64,000 nucleotides of DNA from an uncultured Nitrospirales bacterium (GTDB lineage Bacteria; Nitrospirota; Nitrospiria; Nitrospirales; UBA8639), in NCBI GenBank assembly GCA_958295805.1, contig OY282373.1:157001-221000 (forward strand). The letters are read 5' to 3'. The notes under the pieces are model-generated. The model searched no databases. It was given only the letters and a program-made list of their open reading frames with translations, and had not been told where the DNA came from. A program made the translations under genes and the position numbers. Position 1 is the first letter of the stretch, and each line of letters begins with the position of its first letter. This document shows, piece by piece, positions 1 to 8,788 of the stretch.

Positions 1-40
1 CGAATCAAAAATGACGGGAAAGTTGATCAATTGCATTTGT

Positions 41-85
41 TTTGAAGGGATTTTTTCAGCATCAGGCAGAGAAAATCCCTTCAAA
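41..85. repeat. Perfect 14-bp inverted repeat left of the CRISPR array
   Basis: Positions 41-54 (TTTGAAGGGATTTT) are the exact reverse complement of 72-85, with a 17-nt loop. There is no clear T-tract on either side, so a classical terminator is not shown. It lies where a minus-strand array transcript would end, so it could still act as a transcript-end structure or be a mobile-element remnant. Confidence 0.6.
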
Positions 86-107
86 CATAAGGCCTTACAG
101 AGGACCT

Positions 108-1529
108 AGCCTAGCACATGGGAATAGGCGGGGCTAGGACAACGATTTGAAGTGCCTATTGAGCATGTGGCCGAGCCTAGCACATGGGAATAGGCGGGGC
201 TAGGACAACTACTGAAGAACCATATGCTGAATATATTCGAGCCTAGCACATGGGAATAGGCGGGGCTAGGACAACAAGTGACCCGTGTTATTTGGCGCTT
301 GGATCAGCCTAGCACATGGGAATAGGCGGGGCTAGGACAACAGATTCGAGGTACCTATTGAGCATGTGGCCAGCCTAGCACATGGGAATAGGCGGGGCTA
401 GGACAACAGCCGTCCGTTTCTCCGTCGGACACTACTGAGCCTAGCACATGGGAATAGGCGGGGCTAGGACAACGATCGTACGGCTCCAAAGCTTATATGT
501 CAGAGCCTAGCACATGGGAATAGGCGGGGCTAGGACAACCAGGAGGTCTCTACTATTTTGGAAAAGGTCAGCCTAGCACATGGGAATAGGCGGGGCTAGG
601 ACAACAGAAGCTTTGTGATCCACTACATATTGTGGAGCCTAGCACATGGGAATAGGCGGGGCTAGGACAACTACAGATTAGCAGTGGTTATCGCTGTACG
701 GAGCCTAGCACATGGGAATAGGCGGGGCTAGGACAACAACCGGTTCCTATAGGTTTCTTCTTCTTTAAGCCTAGCACATGGGAATAGGCGGGGCTAGGAC
801 AACCGTTGGTCAGTCTCTGACGAACGCGGATTTAGCCTAGCACATGGGAATAGGCGGGGCTAGGACAACAGCATCCTATCTGGTGTTGATGTCATCATAA
901 GCCTAGCACATGGGAATAGGCGGGGCTAGGACAACCACTCAGTCAGTCAGGCTATCGTCGTTCCGAGCCTAGCACATGGGAATAGGCGGGGCTAGGACAA
1001 CAAGGTTCGAGCCTATAAATCCTAGATGTGTAGCCTAGCACATGGGAATAGGCGGGGCTAGGACAACTCACTTCGCCCTATTGCTAAAGCAATCGGGAGC
1101 CTAGCACATGGGAATAGGCGGGGCTAGGACAACAGAATCAGGAGCCTCACATGAACTGGTTCTAGCCTAGCACATGGGAATAGGCGGGGCTAGGACAACT
1201 ACCGCAATCAAATCGTTGAATAAAAACCAAGCCTAGCACATGGGAATAGGCGGGGCTAGGACAACGGATACCATTGTTGCATGGTCATGCCTTCGAGCCT
1301 AGCACATGGGAATAGGCGGGGCTAGGACAACACAGCTATCCATCGCACGCATCACCCGCACAGCCTAGCACATGGGAATAGGCGGGGCTAGGACAACGCG
1401 TGGGATGTTCTAACGGAGGGTGTAACTAGCCTAGCACATGGGAATAGGCGGGGCTAGGACAACCGGCCGCCGCGGGTCATCCGTTCAGGATGAAGCCTAG
1501 CACATGGGAATAGGCGGGGCTAGGACAAC
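108..1529 (-). CRISPR. CRISPR array, 22 repeats of 36 bp and 21 spacers of 30 bp, type II-C-like
   Basis: An identical 36-bp unit starts at 108, 174, 240 and then every 66 bp to 1494. Every spacer is exactly 30 bp and no repeat is degenerate at either end. Read on the minus strand the repeat starts GTTGTCCTAG and ends GTGCTAGGCT, with complementary CCTAGC and GCTAGG ends. This resembles type II-C repeats such as those of Neisseria, which start GTTGTAGC and end GTGCTACAAT. The 36/30 geometry also fits type II. I therefore assign transcription to the minus strand by analogy. In Neisseria each repeat carries an extended -10 box; here the equivalent TGCTAGGCT is a poorer match. No cas9, cas1, cas2 or tracrRNA anti-repeat is visible in the window, so these should lie left of position 1 or elsewhere. 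Confidence 0.97.
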
Positions 1530-1630
1530 GTAAGCTCAAAGCGACATTCATGAACCTTGAAGCTTGGCGAAGGTATTGCAAGATCATTGATGTACCTTCG
1601 GGTCGTTCTTTCCATATACTCTCACGAAAA

Positions 1631-1660
1631 TTGACAGTTCTGGAGGGGCGTTTCTATAAT
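1631..1660 (+). promoter_or_regulatory. Consensus sigma70-type promoter upstream of gpsA
   Basis: TTGACA at 1631-1636 and TATAAT at 1655-1660 both match the consensus 6 of 6, with an 18-nt spacer. Transcription would start near 1667, about 65 nt before the chosen gpsA start, and run away from the CRISPR array. Confidence 0.75.
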
Positions 1661-1731
1661 CCTGCACCCGTTTTCACGTCACATGTTTCACGACAGGCCG
1701 CATGAGATGCGGCGACTACAGGTTTTTGACG

Positions 1732-2781
1732 ATGGGTTACCCTGACATTCACGCGGCGTCGGTTATTGGGGCCGGGGCCTGGGGCACGACGCTGGCTCGG
1801 CATTTGGCAAATCAGGGGCTCACGGTTACGCTTTGGACGTATGAAAAAGACGTTGTCGAACAGATCCATCGCAACAGGGAAAATGTCTTGTTTCTGCCCG
1901 GGGTCACGTTGCCGACGGGTCTCTCCGCTACCCATTCTCTTCACGAGGCGGTCTCCGGCGTTGATTTGATCGTGCTGGCCGTGCCGTCTCATGCCATGAG
2001 ATCGGTGGTCCAGGCGTTGAGGCACTCACTTGGTGACCCGCTGCCGGTTGTCGTGGCCTCCAAAGGTATTGAGGAAGAGTCGCTTTATGTAATGTCTCAG
2101 GTTCTTGACGAACTCCTGCCTGCGGCTTGGGCTCCGGGGGTGACGGTGCTCACGGGGCCGAGCTTTGCGGCTGAAGTGTGTCAACACAAGCCGACGACCG
2201 TGTTGTTGGCCGGTCGTGACGCGGGACTCACGGCTCATCTCCAACGGGTGTTCATGTCTGCGTCCTTCCGCGTGTATACCGGAACCGATCTCATCGGTGC
2301 GCAATTGGGCGGGGCACTCAAAAACGTGATGGCCATTGCCGCGGGCGTGGTGGATGGGTTGGAGTTGGGTCTGAACGCACGAGCCGCGCTGATGACCCGA
2401 GGCTTGGCTGAGGTGATTCGGCTCGGCGTCGCGGCCGGCGCCGACATCCATACGTTCTACGGACTGTCGGGTTTAGGTGATCTGGTCCTCACCGGCACGG
2501 GTTCCTTGAGCCGGAATCATGCCGTGGGATTGCAAGTGGCTCGGGGCCGGCGGTTGGAAGACATTCTGAAAGAGACCGTGACGGTGGCCGAAGGCGTCCG
2601 AACCACCAAGGCCGCGGTGGCGTTAGCTCAACGGTTGCAGGTGGAAATGCCGATTGTCCAGTGCGTTCACGCGATCTTGTTTGAGGGGCAGTCACCGACT
2701 CACGTGGTCACGGAATTGATGACCCGCTCGGCCAAGGAAGAAATTCCGTTTGCCGTTTCCGGCGCAAAGGCCGTTGATTGA
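1732..2781 (+). CDS. gpsA: Glycerol-3-phosphate dehydrogenase [NAD(P)+]
   Basis: Cytosolic enzyme that reduces dihydroxyacetone phosphate to sn-glycerol 3-phosphate, the backbone precursor of phospholipids. The N-terminus has the dinucleotide-binding GAGAWGTTLA motif near residues 13-22. Further on are the family blocks LTGPSFAAEV and KNVMAIAAGVVDGL, the latter with the substrate-binding lysine, and then GLSGLGDLVLT. Length is about 349 residues, close to the usual 330-340. The reading frame opens at an ATG at 1702, but the ATG at 1732 puts the Rossmann motif at the normal distance from the N-terminus. It is the first gene after the consensus promoter at 1631-1660 and heads the plus-strand housekeeping run. 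Confidence 0.95.
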   Translation: MGYPDIHAASVIGAGAWGTTLARHLANQGLTVTLWTYEKDVVEQIHRNRENVLFLPGVTLPTGLSATHSLHEAVSGVDLIVLAVPSHAMRSVVQALRHSLGDPLPVVVASKGIEEESLYVMSQVLDELLPAAWAPGVTVLTGPSFAAEVCQHKPTTVLLAGRDAGLTAHLQRVFMSASFRVYTGTDLIGAQLGGALKNVMAIAAGVVDGLELGLNARAALMTRGLAEVIRLGVAAGADIHTFYGLSGLGDLVLTGTGSLSRNHAVGLQVARGRRLEDILKETVTVAEGVRTTKAAVALAQRLQVEMPIVQCVHAILFEGQSPTHVVTELMTRSAKEEIPFAVSGAKAVD

Positions 2782-2920
2782 GAGCCTTCGCTTCGTCTGC
2801 CTTTCGAGGCTCAGGGCAGGCGCTTCGATCAGGATTGTAAACGCGAGGCATGAGGGCCCATCCCCGGAACGTTACCCTCACCCCTGCTATCTCCCATCAA
2901 GGGAGAAGGTGAAGGAGATC

Positions 2921-3679
2921 ATGGATCCTTCGGTTCTTCACGATCTTCTCTTATCGGTGCAAAACGGGGCGGTGTCGGTTGAACACGCGCTTCACCGACT
3001 GCGCACCCTTCCCTATGCCGATCTGGGATTTGCCAAGGTGGATCACCATCGCGCACTCCGCCACGGCGCACCGGAGGCGATTTTCTGCGAAGGGAAGACG
3101 GAGGCGCAAATCCTGAAGATTGCCCGGGGATTACGGAAACACAAGGTTCCGGTTCTCGCCACGAGGGCCGATGACCGCGTGGCGCTCGCGCTCAAACGGT
3201 TGAGTCGAAAAGCCGTGTATCATCGAGAGGCACGTATCGTCGTGATTCCGTCAACGCCCCCCAAGCCTCTGCAAGGCGATATCGTCGTGGTCACGGCCGG
3301 CACGGCTGATATTCCGGTGGCGGAAGAGGCGAAGGTAACCGCCATGACGCTGGGCAGTGCCGTGGACACGCTGTTCGACGTGGGCGTGGCCGGAGTCCAT
3401 CGATTGTTCGATCAGGTTGATCGCCTGAGACAAGCCCGCGTGGTGATCGTCGTCGCGGGGATGGACGGGGTCTTACCGACCGTGGTGGGCGGGCTGATCC
3501 CGACTCCCGTCATTGCCGTGCCCACCAGCCGGGGTTATGGTGCGCATTTCGGAGGGCTGGCTCCGTTACTCACGATGTTGAACGCGTGCTCCGCGGGAAT
3601 CGGGGTGGTGAACATCGACAACGGCTTTGGCGCCGGGCATCTGGCGCATCGCATCAATACCCTGGTCACTCGACCCTAG
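2921..3679 (+). CDS. larB: Nickel-pincer cofactor biosynthesis protein LarB
   Basis: LarB carboxylates and hydrolyses nicotinic acid adenine dinucleotide to pyridinium-3,5-biscarboxylic acid mononucleotide, the first step towards the nickel-pincer nucleotide cofactor of lactate racemase-type enzymes. The C-terminal half is AIR-carboxylase-like, with SRGYGAHFGGLAPLLTML and SAGIGVVNIDNGFGAG, both typical of the family. The frame is open from 2750, but the ATG at 2921 has an AGGAGA ribosome site just before it and gives 252 residues, the usual LarB length. larC follows at 4283; larE and larA are not in the window. The last 14 nt overlap the convergent gene at 3666. The 2782-2920 interval holds a short dispersed-repeat copy (TTCGAGGCTCAGGGC). 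Confidence 0.93.
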   Translation: MDPSVLHDLLLSVQNGAVSVEHALHRLRTLPYADLGFAKVDHHRALRHGAPEAIFCEGKTEAQILKIARGLRKHKVPVLATRADDRVALALKRLSRKAVYHREARIVVIPSTPPKPLQGDIVVVTAGTADIPVAEEAKVTAMTLGSAVDTLFDVGVAGVHRLFDQVDRLRQARVVIVVAGMDGVLPTVVGGLIPTPVIAVPTSRGYGAHFGGLAPLLTMLNACSAGIGVVNIDNGFGAGHLAHRINTLVTRP

Positions 3680-4205
3680 TCGTCGCGGGTTGCCCGTCCC
3701 GTTCAGCGTTGGGGCGTTCTTGAGACGAAGCCACTTCCACCGTGCCGCGTGCGCGTGGCGAGACGATTTTGGCCTTCATAAACCCGTGCTCATCGGCCAT
3801 CAATTTGGCTCGGACTTCGTAGGCATACGTCCCTTCAGTCATGTACCGCCGGGCCTGATCCTTCCCATCCCAGAGCAAGGTGGTCCTCATGCGAGGCTTC
3901 CCCCGTTCCATAACCACGTGATCCAGTGCTTGTCGGCTGAATAAAAAGCGAATGACGCGCTTGGACGGACTACTGATCAGGGAAGACACTTCCAATACAT
4001 CGACGTTACTGAGGTCCTCGGGCAATTTTATCTCCACGATCATGGACATGGGACCGTTCCCGGGGGTAAAGGGCACCGGCGAGGTGGTGACGTCCACAAT
4101 CTTGAGCGGCAATGGCGGGGCCGACTTTTTTCGTTTGGCATCCAGCGCCACCGGGGTGCTCAACAAGGCCAGAAGCGCGACGATGCTGATGAAGGCTTGA
4201 CTCAT
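3666..4205 (-). CDS. Secreted hypothetical protein with FlgD/Ig-like fold
   Basis: A 179-residue protein with a probable signal peptide: a short start, then ISIVALLALLSTPVAL and a cleavage-like ALDA. The mature part has two beta-rich stretches. The segment LLWDGKDQARRYMTEGTYAY resembles the FlgD Ig-like repeat seen in many periplasmic or surface proteins, so an exported beta-sandwich protein is the best description. It lies between larB and larC on the opposite strand and its 3' end overlaps the end of larB by 14 nt. No enzymatic motif is seen. Function unknown. Confidence 0.75.
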   Translation of the reverse strand: MSQAFISIVALLALLSTPVALDAKRKKSAPPLPLKIVDVTTSPVPFTPGNGPMSMIVEIKLPEDLSNVDVLEVSSLISSPSKRVIRFLFSRQALDHVVMERGKPRMRTTLLWDGKDQARRYMTEGTYAYEVRAKLMADEHGFMKAKIVSPRARGTVEVASSQERPNAERDGQPATTRVE

Positions 4206-4282
4206 GATGGCGGATTGTTGATTGTGGATTTCTGATTTGTCAATCTACCATCAACAATTCACAATCAAAACTCAGCAAGCCC
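4206..4282. repeat. Dispersed GATTGTTGATTG-type hairpin upstream of larC
   Basis: The interval holds an imperfect inverted repeat: GGATTGTTGATTGTGGATT on the left, CATCAACAATTCACAATC on the right. Related elements lie at the pdxA start (about 5500-5535) and the rsmB start (6583-6635). Confidence 0.6.
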
Positions 4283-5491
4283 ATGTATCTGCACTTCGAT
4301 TGTTTTTCGGGAATCAGCGGGGACATGACGTTGGGAGCCCTGATTGACGCGGGGCTGTCTCCGCACAAGCTTCGCAAGGGACTCAAGGCGCTTCCACTCT
4401 CCGGATACCGTCTCAACGTCTCAAAGGTCCACCGCGGCGGGATTCACGCGACGAAAGTGGACGTCGTCATTTCCAAAGGCCGTGCCACTCCTCTCTCCTG
4501 GCCGCAAATCCGACGACTTCTTTCGACGAGCCGGTTGCCTCCCTGGGTCAAAACCCAGGCACTCTCGGTCTTCGAGCGGCTCGCCCAAGCCGAAGGCACC
4601 GTGCATGGACGAGACCCTGCCACCATCCGTTTCCATGAAGTGGGCGTGATCGATTCCCTGGTGGACATTGTGGGGAGCCTGTTGGGCTGTCATGAACTCG
4701 GGATTCAGACGTTCGGGGCCGCGCCCGTCAACGTGGGGTCTGGAACGATCCACGGTGCCCACGGCACGTTACCGGTCCCCGGACCCGCGGTGGCCGAGTT
4801 AGCCAAAGGGTATTCCATCTATACTCAAGGACCGGCGATGGAATTGACCACCCCCACCGGGATGGCCCTGCTGACCACGCTGACGCAGCCGTGCCACCAC
4901 CTGCCGCCCGTGGTTCCCCGGTCCATCGGGTATGGCGCAGGCACAGCCGATCCACCTGACTGGCCGAACGTGTTGCGCGTGTTTCTGTCATCGTCAACAC
5001 CGGCCCTGAGTTTTGAAGGGCTTGCCCTGAGCCCTGAAGGGTCAACGGAGTCGCTTGAGGCCGACCAGGTTATCCAATTAGAAACCACGATCGACGACCT
5101 GAATCCTCAAGTGTATGAATCGGTCATGGCACGGCTGTTTGAGAACGGTGCCCTCGACGTCACCTTGACCCCGACCATAATGAAACGGACTCGACCCGGG
5201 ACTCTCCTGACGGTGCTGGCTCCGCCTGAGCGGGCCGGGGTCCTGACTCAGACGCTGTTTCGGGAAACCACGACGCTTGGGGTGCGTCACCAGATCATCA
5301 ACCGCGTGACGTTGCCGCGTTCTATGAAAACGATCCGTCTCCCCCAAGGCCGTGTGCGCGTGAAAATCGTTCACGTGGGGAAGACCGTCACGTATCGGCC
5401 GGAATTTCAAGACTGCCAAACCATTGCCCAGAAAACCGGCCGTCCCGTTCAAGACGTTATCGACGTGGTGAAAAAGAAAATGGCAGAGTGA
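4283..5491 (+). CDS. larC: Nickel-pincer cofactor biosynthesis protein LarC
   Basis: LarC is the CTP-dependent nickel insertase (cyclometallase) that completes the nickel-pincer nucleotide made by LarB and LarE. The 402-residue product starts with the family signature HFDCFSGISGDMTLGALIDAG, here MYLHFDCFSGISGDM at residues 1-15. It continues through the LarC1 block GHDP-like segment (VHGRDPATIRFHEVG) to the LarC2 block LETTIDDLNPQVYESVMARL. Between the two lies a short insert around FEGLALSPEG, encoded by a copy of a dispersed repeat (about 5010-5043). Some LarC proteins are split by a programmed frameshift; this one is a single open frame. It is separated from larB only by the convergent secreted-protein gene. 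Confidence 0.93.
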   Translation: MYLHFDCFSGISGDMTLGALIDAGLSPHKLRKGLKALPLSGYRLNVSKVHRGGIHATKVDVVISKGRATPLSWPQIRRLLSTSRLPPWVKTQALSVFERLAQAEGTVHGRDPATIRFHEVGVIDSLVDIVGSLLGCHELGIQTFGAAPVNVGSGTIHGAHGTLPVPGPAVAELAKGYSIYTQGPAMELTTPTGMALLTTLTQPCHHLPPVVPRSIGYGAGTADPPDWPNVLRVFLSSSTPALSFEGLALSPEGSTESLEADQVIQLETTIDDLNPQVYESVMARLFENGALDVTLTPTIMKRTRPGTLLTVLAPPERAGVLTQTLFRETTTLGVRHQIINRVTLPRSMKTIRLPQGRVRVKIVHVGKTVTYRPEFQDCQTIAQKTGRPVQDVIDVVKKKMAE

Positions 5492-5501
5492 GGACGACCG
5501 A

Positions 5502-6581
5502 TTGAAAATCAATAATCGACAATCCGCCATCAACGACCCTTCACCCAGACCGTATCTCGCCGTGACCATGGGCGATCCCGCGGGGATTGGCCCGGAGGTG
5601 GTAGTCAAGGCCCTGGCCTCCCCGCTCGTGTGGCGCCTGTGTCGGCCCATCGTGATCGGATCGGTTCCGGTTTTCCAACGCGAAACCCGCCGGCTTTCTT
5701 CCTCGCTCAAGGTGGTGCCCCTGCCTTGGGACCACGGTCCCGTCGCGGCGCCATCTCATGGCGCGAAAGAAAGCCAACCCTTCAGAAGAGGCCATCTTCC
5801 GGTGCTTGATCCGTTGCAAACGCCGTTGGGTCGATTTCGATCAGGCCGAGCCGCTCGTGCCACGGGCGCAGCGTCCATTGCCTTCATTCAAACCGCCGTG
5901 CGGTTGGCCCAAGCCGGGTGCGCGTCGGCCGTGGTCACGGCTCCGATTAACAAAGAGGCCATCCACCTTGCCGGTTATGCGTACCCCGGGCATACGGAAC
6001 TTCTGGCCGAGCTGACGGGATCGAAACGGGTCGGGATGATGTTGGTGGGTGGGCCGTTAAAAATTCTGTTTGTGACCACGCATCTGCCTCTTCAGCAGGT
6101 TCCCCGGACCCTGACGATTCAGCGCGTGGTGACGGCCATTCAACTCGCTCATCAAGCCATGAAGGACGATTTCCAGGTCGCTCGTCCGCGTATCGGCGTC
6201 GCCGCGCTCAATCCACACGCAGGCGAACGCGGAGTATTGGGCCACGAAGAGCAAGAGGTCATTGCGCCCGCGGTTCGCTTGGCCCGACGAAGCAGAATTC
6301 AGGCCACCGGCCCCCTGCCGGCCGATACGTTGTTCGGGACGGCCGTTCGCGGAGCGTATGACGTGGTGGTGGCCATGTATCACGATCAAGGACTGATCCC
6401 GCTCAAAACCGTGGCGTTTGGCCGGTGCGTGAACCTGACGGTCGGACTGCCGATCATTCGGACTTCCGTCGACCACGGCACGGCGTATGATATTGTCGGC
6501 ACGGGTCAGGCCGATCCCCACAGCCTGTTGGAAGCCATCAAACTGGCGAGGCAATTGATCGATGCCAGGGGCGTGGATTGA
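5502..6581 (+). CDS. pdxA: 4-hydroxythreonine-4-phosphate dehydrogenase
   Basis: NAD-dependent enzyme of the DXP-dependent pyridoxal 5'-phosphate pathway; it oxidises 4-phosphohydroxy-L-threonine. Family motifs are TMGDPAGIGPE near the N-terminus, the metal-ligand histidine region PGHTELLAELTG, LNPHAGERG and AMYHDQGLIPLK. The start is uncertain. The frame opens at a TTG at 5502 inside a dispersed ATTG-rich repeat, while a GTG at 5562 or an ATG at 5568 would start right at the first conserved motif. An insert-like stretch around residues 75-110 has lower similarity to what I recall of the family. The 3' end overlaps the first possible rsmB start by 4 nt. Confidence 0.92.
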   Translation: MKINNRQSAINDPSPRPYLAVTMGDPAGIGPEVVVKALASPLVWRLCRPIVIGSVPVFQRETRRLSSSLKVVPLPWDHGPVAAPSHGAKESQPFRRGHLPVLDPLQTPLGRFRSGRAARATGAASIAFIQTAVRLAQAGCASAVVTAPINKEAIHLAGYAYPGHTELLAELTGSKRVGMMLVGGPLKILFVTTHLPLQQVPRTLTIQRVVTAIQLAHQAMKDDFQVARPRIGVAALNPHAGERGVLGHEEQEVIAPAVRLARRSRIQATGPLPADTLFGTAVRGAYDVVVAMYHDQGLIPLKTVAFGRCVNLTVGLPIIRTSVDHGTAYDIVGTGQADPHSLLEAIKLARQLIDARGVD

Positions 6582-8086
6582 AGATTGCGGATTGTCGATT
6601 GAAAGTCAAACATCCACAATCAACAATCCGCAATCAGCAATACCCTTCCAGGGCAACATCAGATGGTGTCGCTACGTCTCGGCGGTTGGCCCTTCAAACG
6701 CTTGGGGCCGTGGAACGCGACCGTTGCTTTGCGGATGAGGCGTTTGCCCGATTCGCCGCGCCCGCGAAGTTGCCAACCCAAGACCAGGCTTTGGCGTTTG
6801 AACTGGTGTATGGGGTCCTCCGGCACCGGGCCACGCTGGATTGGCGGTTGAACGCGGTCGCCAGTCGTCCGATGGAGCGACTCCCTCTTGTCGTGGCCAA
6901 CGTGCTCCGTCTTGGGGCCTACCAAATGCTGTATCTGGATCGTATCCCGGTTTCCGCGGCCGTGAATGAATCCGTCACGCTCGCCAAGAGGGTGAAAGGC
7001 CGGGATTGGCGAGGGATGGTCAACGGGATTCTTCGGAATCTGGATCGACGGCGTGACGTCAAGTGGCCTGACATCAGGCACGATCCGGTTGAGGGGTTGT
7101 CCATCACGTACTCCTGCCCTCACTGGTTGACTCGACGCTGGATCGACCAATGGGGGCTTGAACTGGCTGAACAACTCTGCCGACGCACCCTCACCATTCC
7201 GCCTCTGACGTTGCGAACGAACACGCTTCGCTGTTCTCGTGAGCAACTGGAATCCACCCTTCGGGAACAAGGGTATGCGGTCTCTCAAACGGCGATCAGC
7301 GCGCAGGGACTCGTCCTGGAGCACTGCGGGCCGTTGCATCCGTTGTCCGCGATCCGGGAGGGATGGTGTTACGTGGAGGATGAAGCCGCGCAACTGGTGC
7401 CGTTGCTCCTGGATGTCCGGCCCGGTCACCGCGTGTTGGATGCGTGTGCTGCTCCCGGGGGGAAATGCTCACACGTCGCGGCATTGATGCAGAATCAGGG
7501 AGAAATTGTCGCAACCGATCCACATCCCAAGCGCCTGAAACGCCTGGAATCGAATCTGCGAACCCTGGGCATCACCTGCGTGCAACCCGTCCGGGTCTCC
7601 CATGACGCCCATCACCGTTCCTCCTCCCCTCACCCTGACCCTCTCCCGCCAGGGGAGAGGGAAGAAGGAGGGAACCCTACCCTCTCCCAGTGGGAGAGGG
7701 AGAAGGGTGGATTTGACCGGATTCTGGTGGATGTGCCCTGTTCAGGGTTTGGGGTCTTGCGTCGCCACCCCGAAGCCAAGTGGCAGAAAACATCCGAATG
7801 GCTTAACCGGCACGGGGAACGGCAATTCACCATCCTGCAACGGGTGTCCCGTTACTTGAGACCCCATGGAGTGTTGGTCTATAGTGCCTGTTCAACCGAG
7901 CCCGAGGAAACCACGGACGTCATTTCCCGTTTTTGCCGAGAGTATCCTGATTTCCGCCACGAACCATCAACAGCGTGGCTTCCTCCCCGGGCTCATTCCC
8001 TCACGAACCCGGCCGGAGATTTTCTGACCGTGAGTTCCCCCTATAACATGGACGGATTCTTTGCCGCCCGACTTCGACGGACGTAG
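6578..8086 (+). CDS. rsmB: 16S rRNA (cytosine-967-C5)-methyltransferase RsmB
   Basis: SAM-dependent methyltransferase of the NOL1/NOP2/Sun family that modifies C967 of 16S rRNA. It has an N-terminal NusB-like helical domain (residues about 35-165) and then the Rossmann domain with DACAAPGGKCSHVA (SAM site), DVPCSGFG, and the catalytic pair region SACSTEPEE. The first start is a TTG overlapping the pdxA stop and lies within a hairpin repeat, so the true start may be downstream, near the residues preceding RRLALQTLGAVE. The product is long for the family because about 35 residues around HPDPLPPGERE and LSQWEREKGG (about 7618-7710) are encoded by a palindromic repeat inserted in frame between the SAM-binding core and the DVPCSG motif. 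Confidence 0.92.
   Translation: MKIADCRLKVKHPQSTIRNQQYPSRATSDGVATSRRLALQTLGAVERDRCFADEAFARFAAPAKLPTQDQALAFELVYGVLRHRATLDWRLNAVASRPMERLPLVVANVLRLGAYQMLYLDRIPVSAAVNESVTLAKRVKGRDWRGMVNGILRNLDRRRDVKWPDIRHDPVEGLSITYSCPHWLTRRWIDQWGLELAEQLCRRTLTIPPLTLRTNTLRCSREQLESTLREQGYAVSQTAISAQGLVLEHCGPLHPLSAIREGWCYVEDEAAQLVPLLLDVRPGHRVLDACAAPGGKCSHVAALMQNQGEIVATDPHPKRLKRLESNLRTLGITCVQPVRVSHDAHHRSSSPHPDPLPPGEREEGGNPTLSQWEREKGGFDRILVDVPCSGFGVLRRHPEAKWQKTSEWLNRHGERQFTILQRVSRYLRPHGVLVYSACSTEPEETTDVISRFCREYPDFRHEPSTAWLPPRAHSLTNPAGDFLTVSSPYNMDGFFAARLRRT
6583..6635. repeat. 19-bp inverted repeat at the pdxA/rsmB junction
   Basis: 6583-6601 (GATTGCGGATTGTCGATTG) pairs with 6617-6635 with one mismatch and a 15-nt loop. 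It lies inside the 5' end of the rsmB frame and is related to the hairpins before larC and pdxA. Confidence 0.7.
7618..7712. repeat. In-frame palindromic repeat (CCCTCTCCC family) inside rsmB
   Basis: CCCTCACCCTGACCCTCTCC is followed by GGGGAGAGGG and a second CCCTCTCCC/GGGAGAGGG pair. The same element recurs in intergenic DNA at about 42675-42780 and 61360-61505. Here it keeps the reading frame. Confidence 0.85.
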
Positions 8087-8788
8087 ATGACAAGTTCTTC
8101 ACCCGTAAAAATTGCGCCTTCGATTCTGTCCGCGGACTTTGCGCGGTTGGCGGAGGAGGTTGCCGCGGTGGAAGCGGGCGGGGCCGATTGGCTGCACGTG
8201 GACGTCATGGACGGGCATTTTGTGCCGAATCTCACGGTCGGCCCGCCCATTGTGGAGTCGTTGCGGAAGGTGACGGCTCTGCCTCTGGACGTTCATCTCA
8301 TGATGACCAATCCAGACGCGTTTATTCCCGATTTTGCTCAAGCCGGCGCCGATTATCTCACGGTCCACACGGAAGCCTGCCCTCACTTGCACCGTACCAT
8401 TCACGCCATCAAAGAACACGGGGTGAAGGCCGGCGTGACGCTCAATCCCTCCACGTCCCTGAACGCAATCGAAGAGGTCGTGACGGACGTTGACCTGGTG
8501 CTGATCATGTCGGTCAATCCGGGGTTCGGAGGACAAACCTTTATTCCGTCCTCACTCGACAAAATTCGTCGTGCGAAACACCTGCTCGACCGTACCGGCA
8601 GTCAGGCCTTTCTGGAAGTGGACGGCGGCGTCAACCTTGAGAACGCGGCAGCGATCCTTCACGCCGCTCAGGATGACGGAGGAGCCGGGGCGACGGTGCT
8701 GGTCGCGGGATCGGCGATTTTTGCTCGGCCCGATTATGCGGCGACGATTGCAGCGTTTCGATCCATTGTCCCTAGGGCGTCCCGATGA
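8087..8788 (+). CDS. rpe: Ribulose-phosphate 3-epimerase
   Basis: Interconverts D-ribulose 5-phosphate and D-xylulose 5-phosphate in the pentose phosphate and Calvin-type pathways. The 233-residue TIM barrel has all the family blocks: [30 protein letters not shown] (metal and catalytic Asp), [21 protein letters not shown] and VAGSAIF. The ATG follows directly after the rsmB TAG stop. The rpe stop overlaps the pheS ATG in an ATGA arrangement, so rsmB, rpe and pheS look translationally coupled. Confidence 0.96.
   Translation: MTSSSPVKIAPSILSADFARLAEEVAAVEAGGADWLHVDVMDGHFVPNLTVGPPIVESLRKVTALPLDVHLMMTNPDAFIPDFAQAGADYLTVHTEACPHLHRTIHAIKEHGVKAGVTLNPSTSLNAIEEVVTDVDLVLIMSVNPGFGGQTFIPSSLDKIRRAKHLLDRTGSQAFLEVDGGVNLENAAAILHAAQDDGGAGATVLVAGSAIFARPDYAATIAAFRSIVPRASR

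Noticed and set aside
1530-1630. tracrRNA or anti-repeat beside the CRISPR array
   Set aside because: No stretch complementary to the repeat beyond a few bases was found in either flank.
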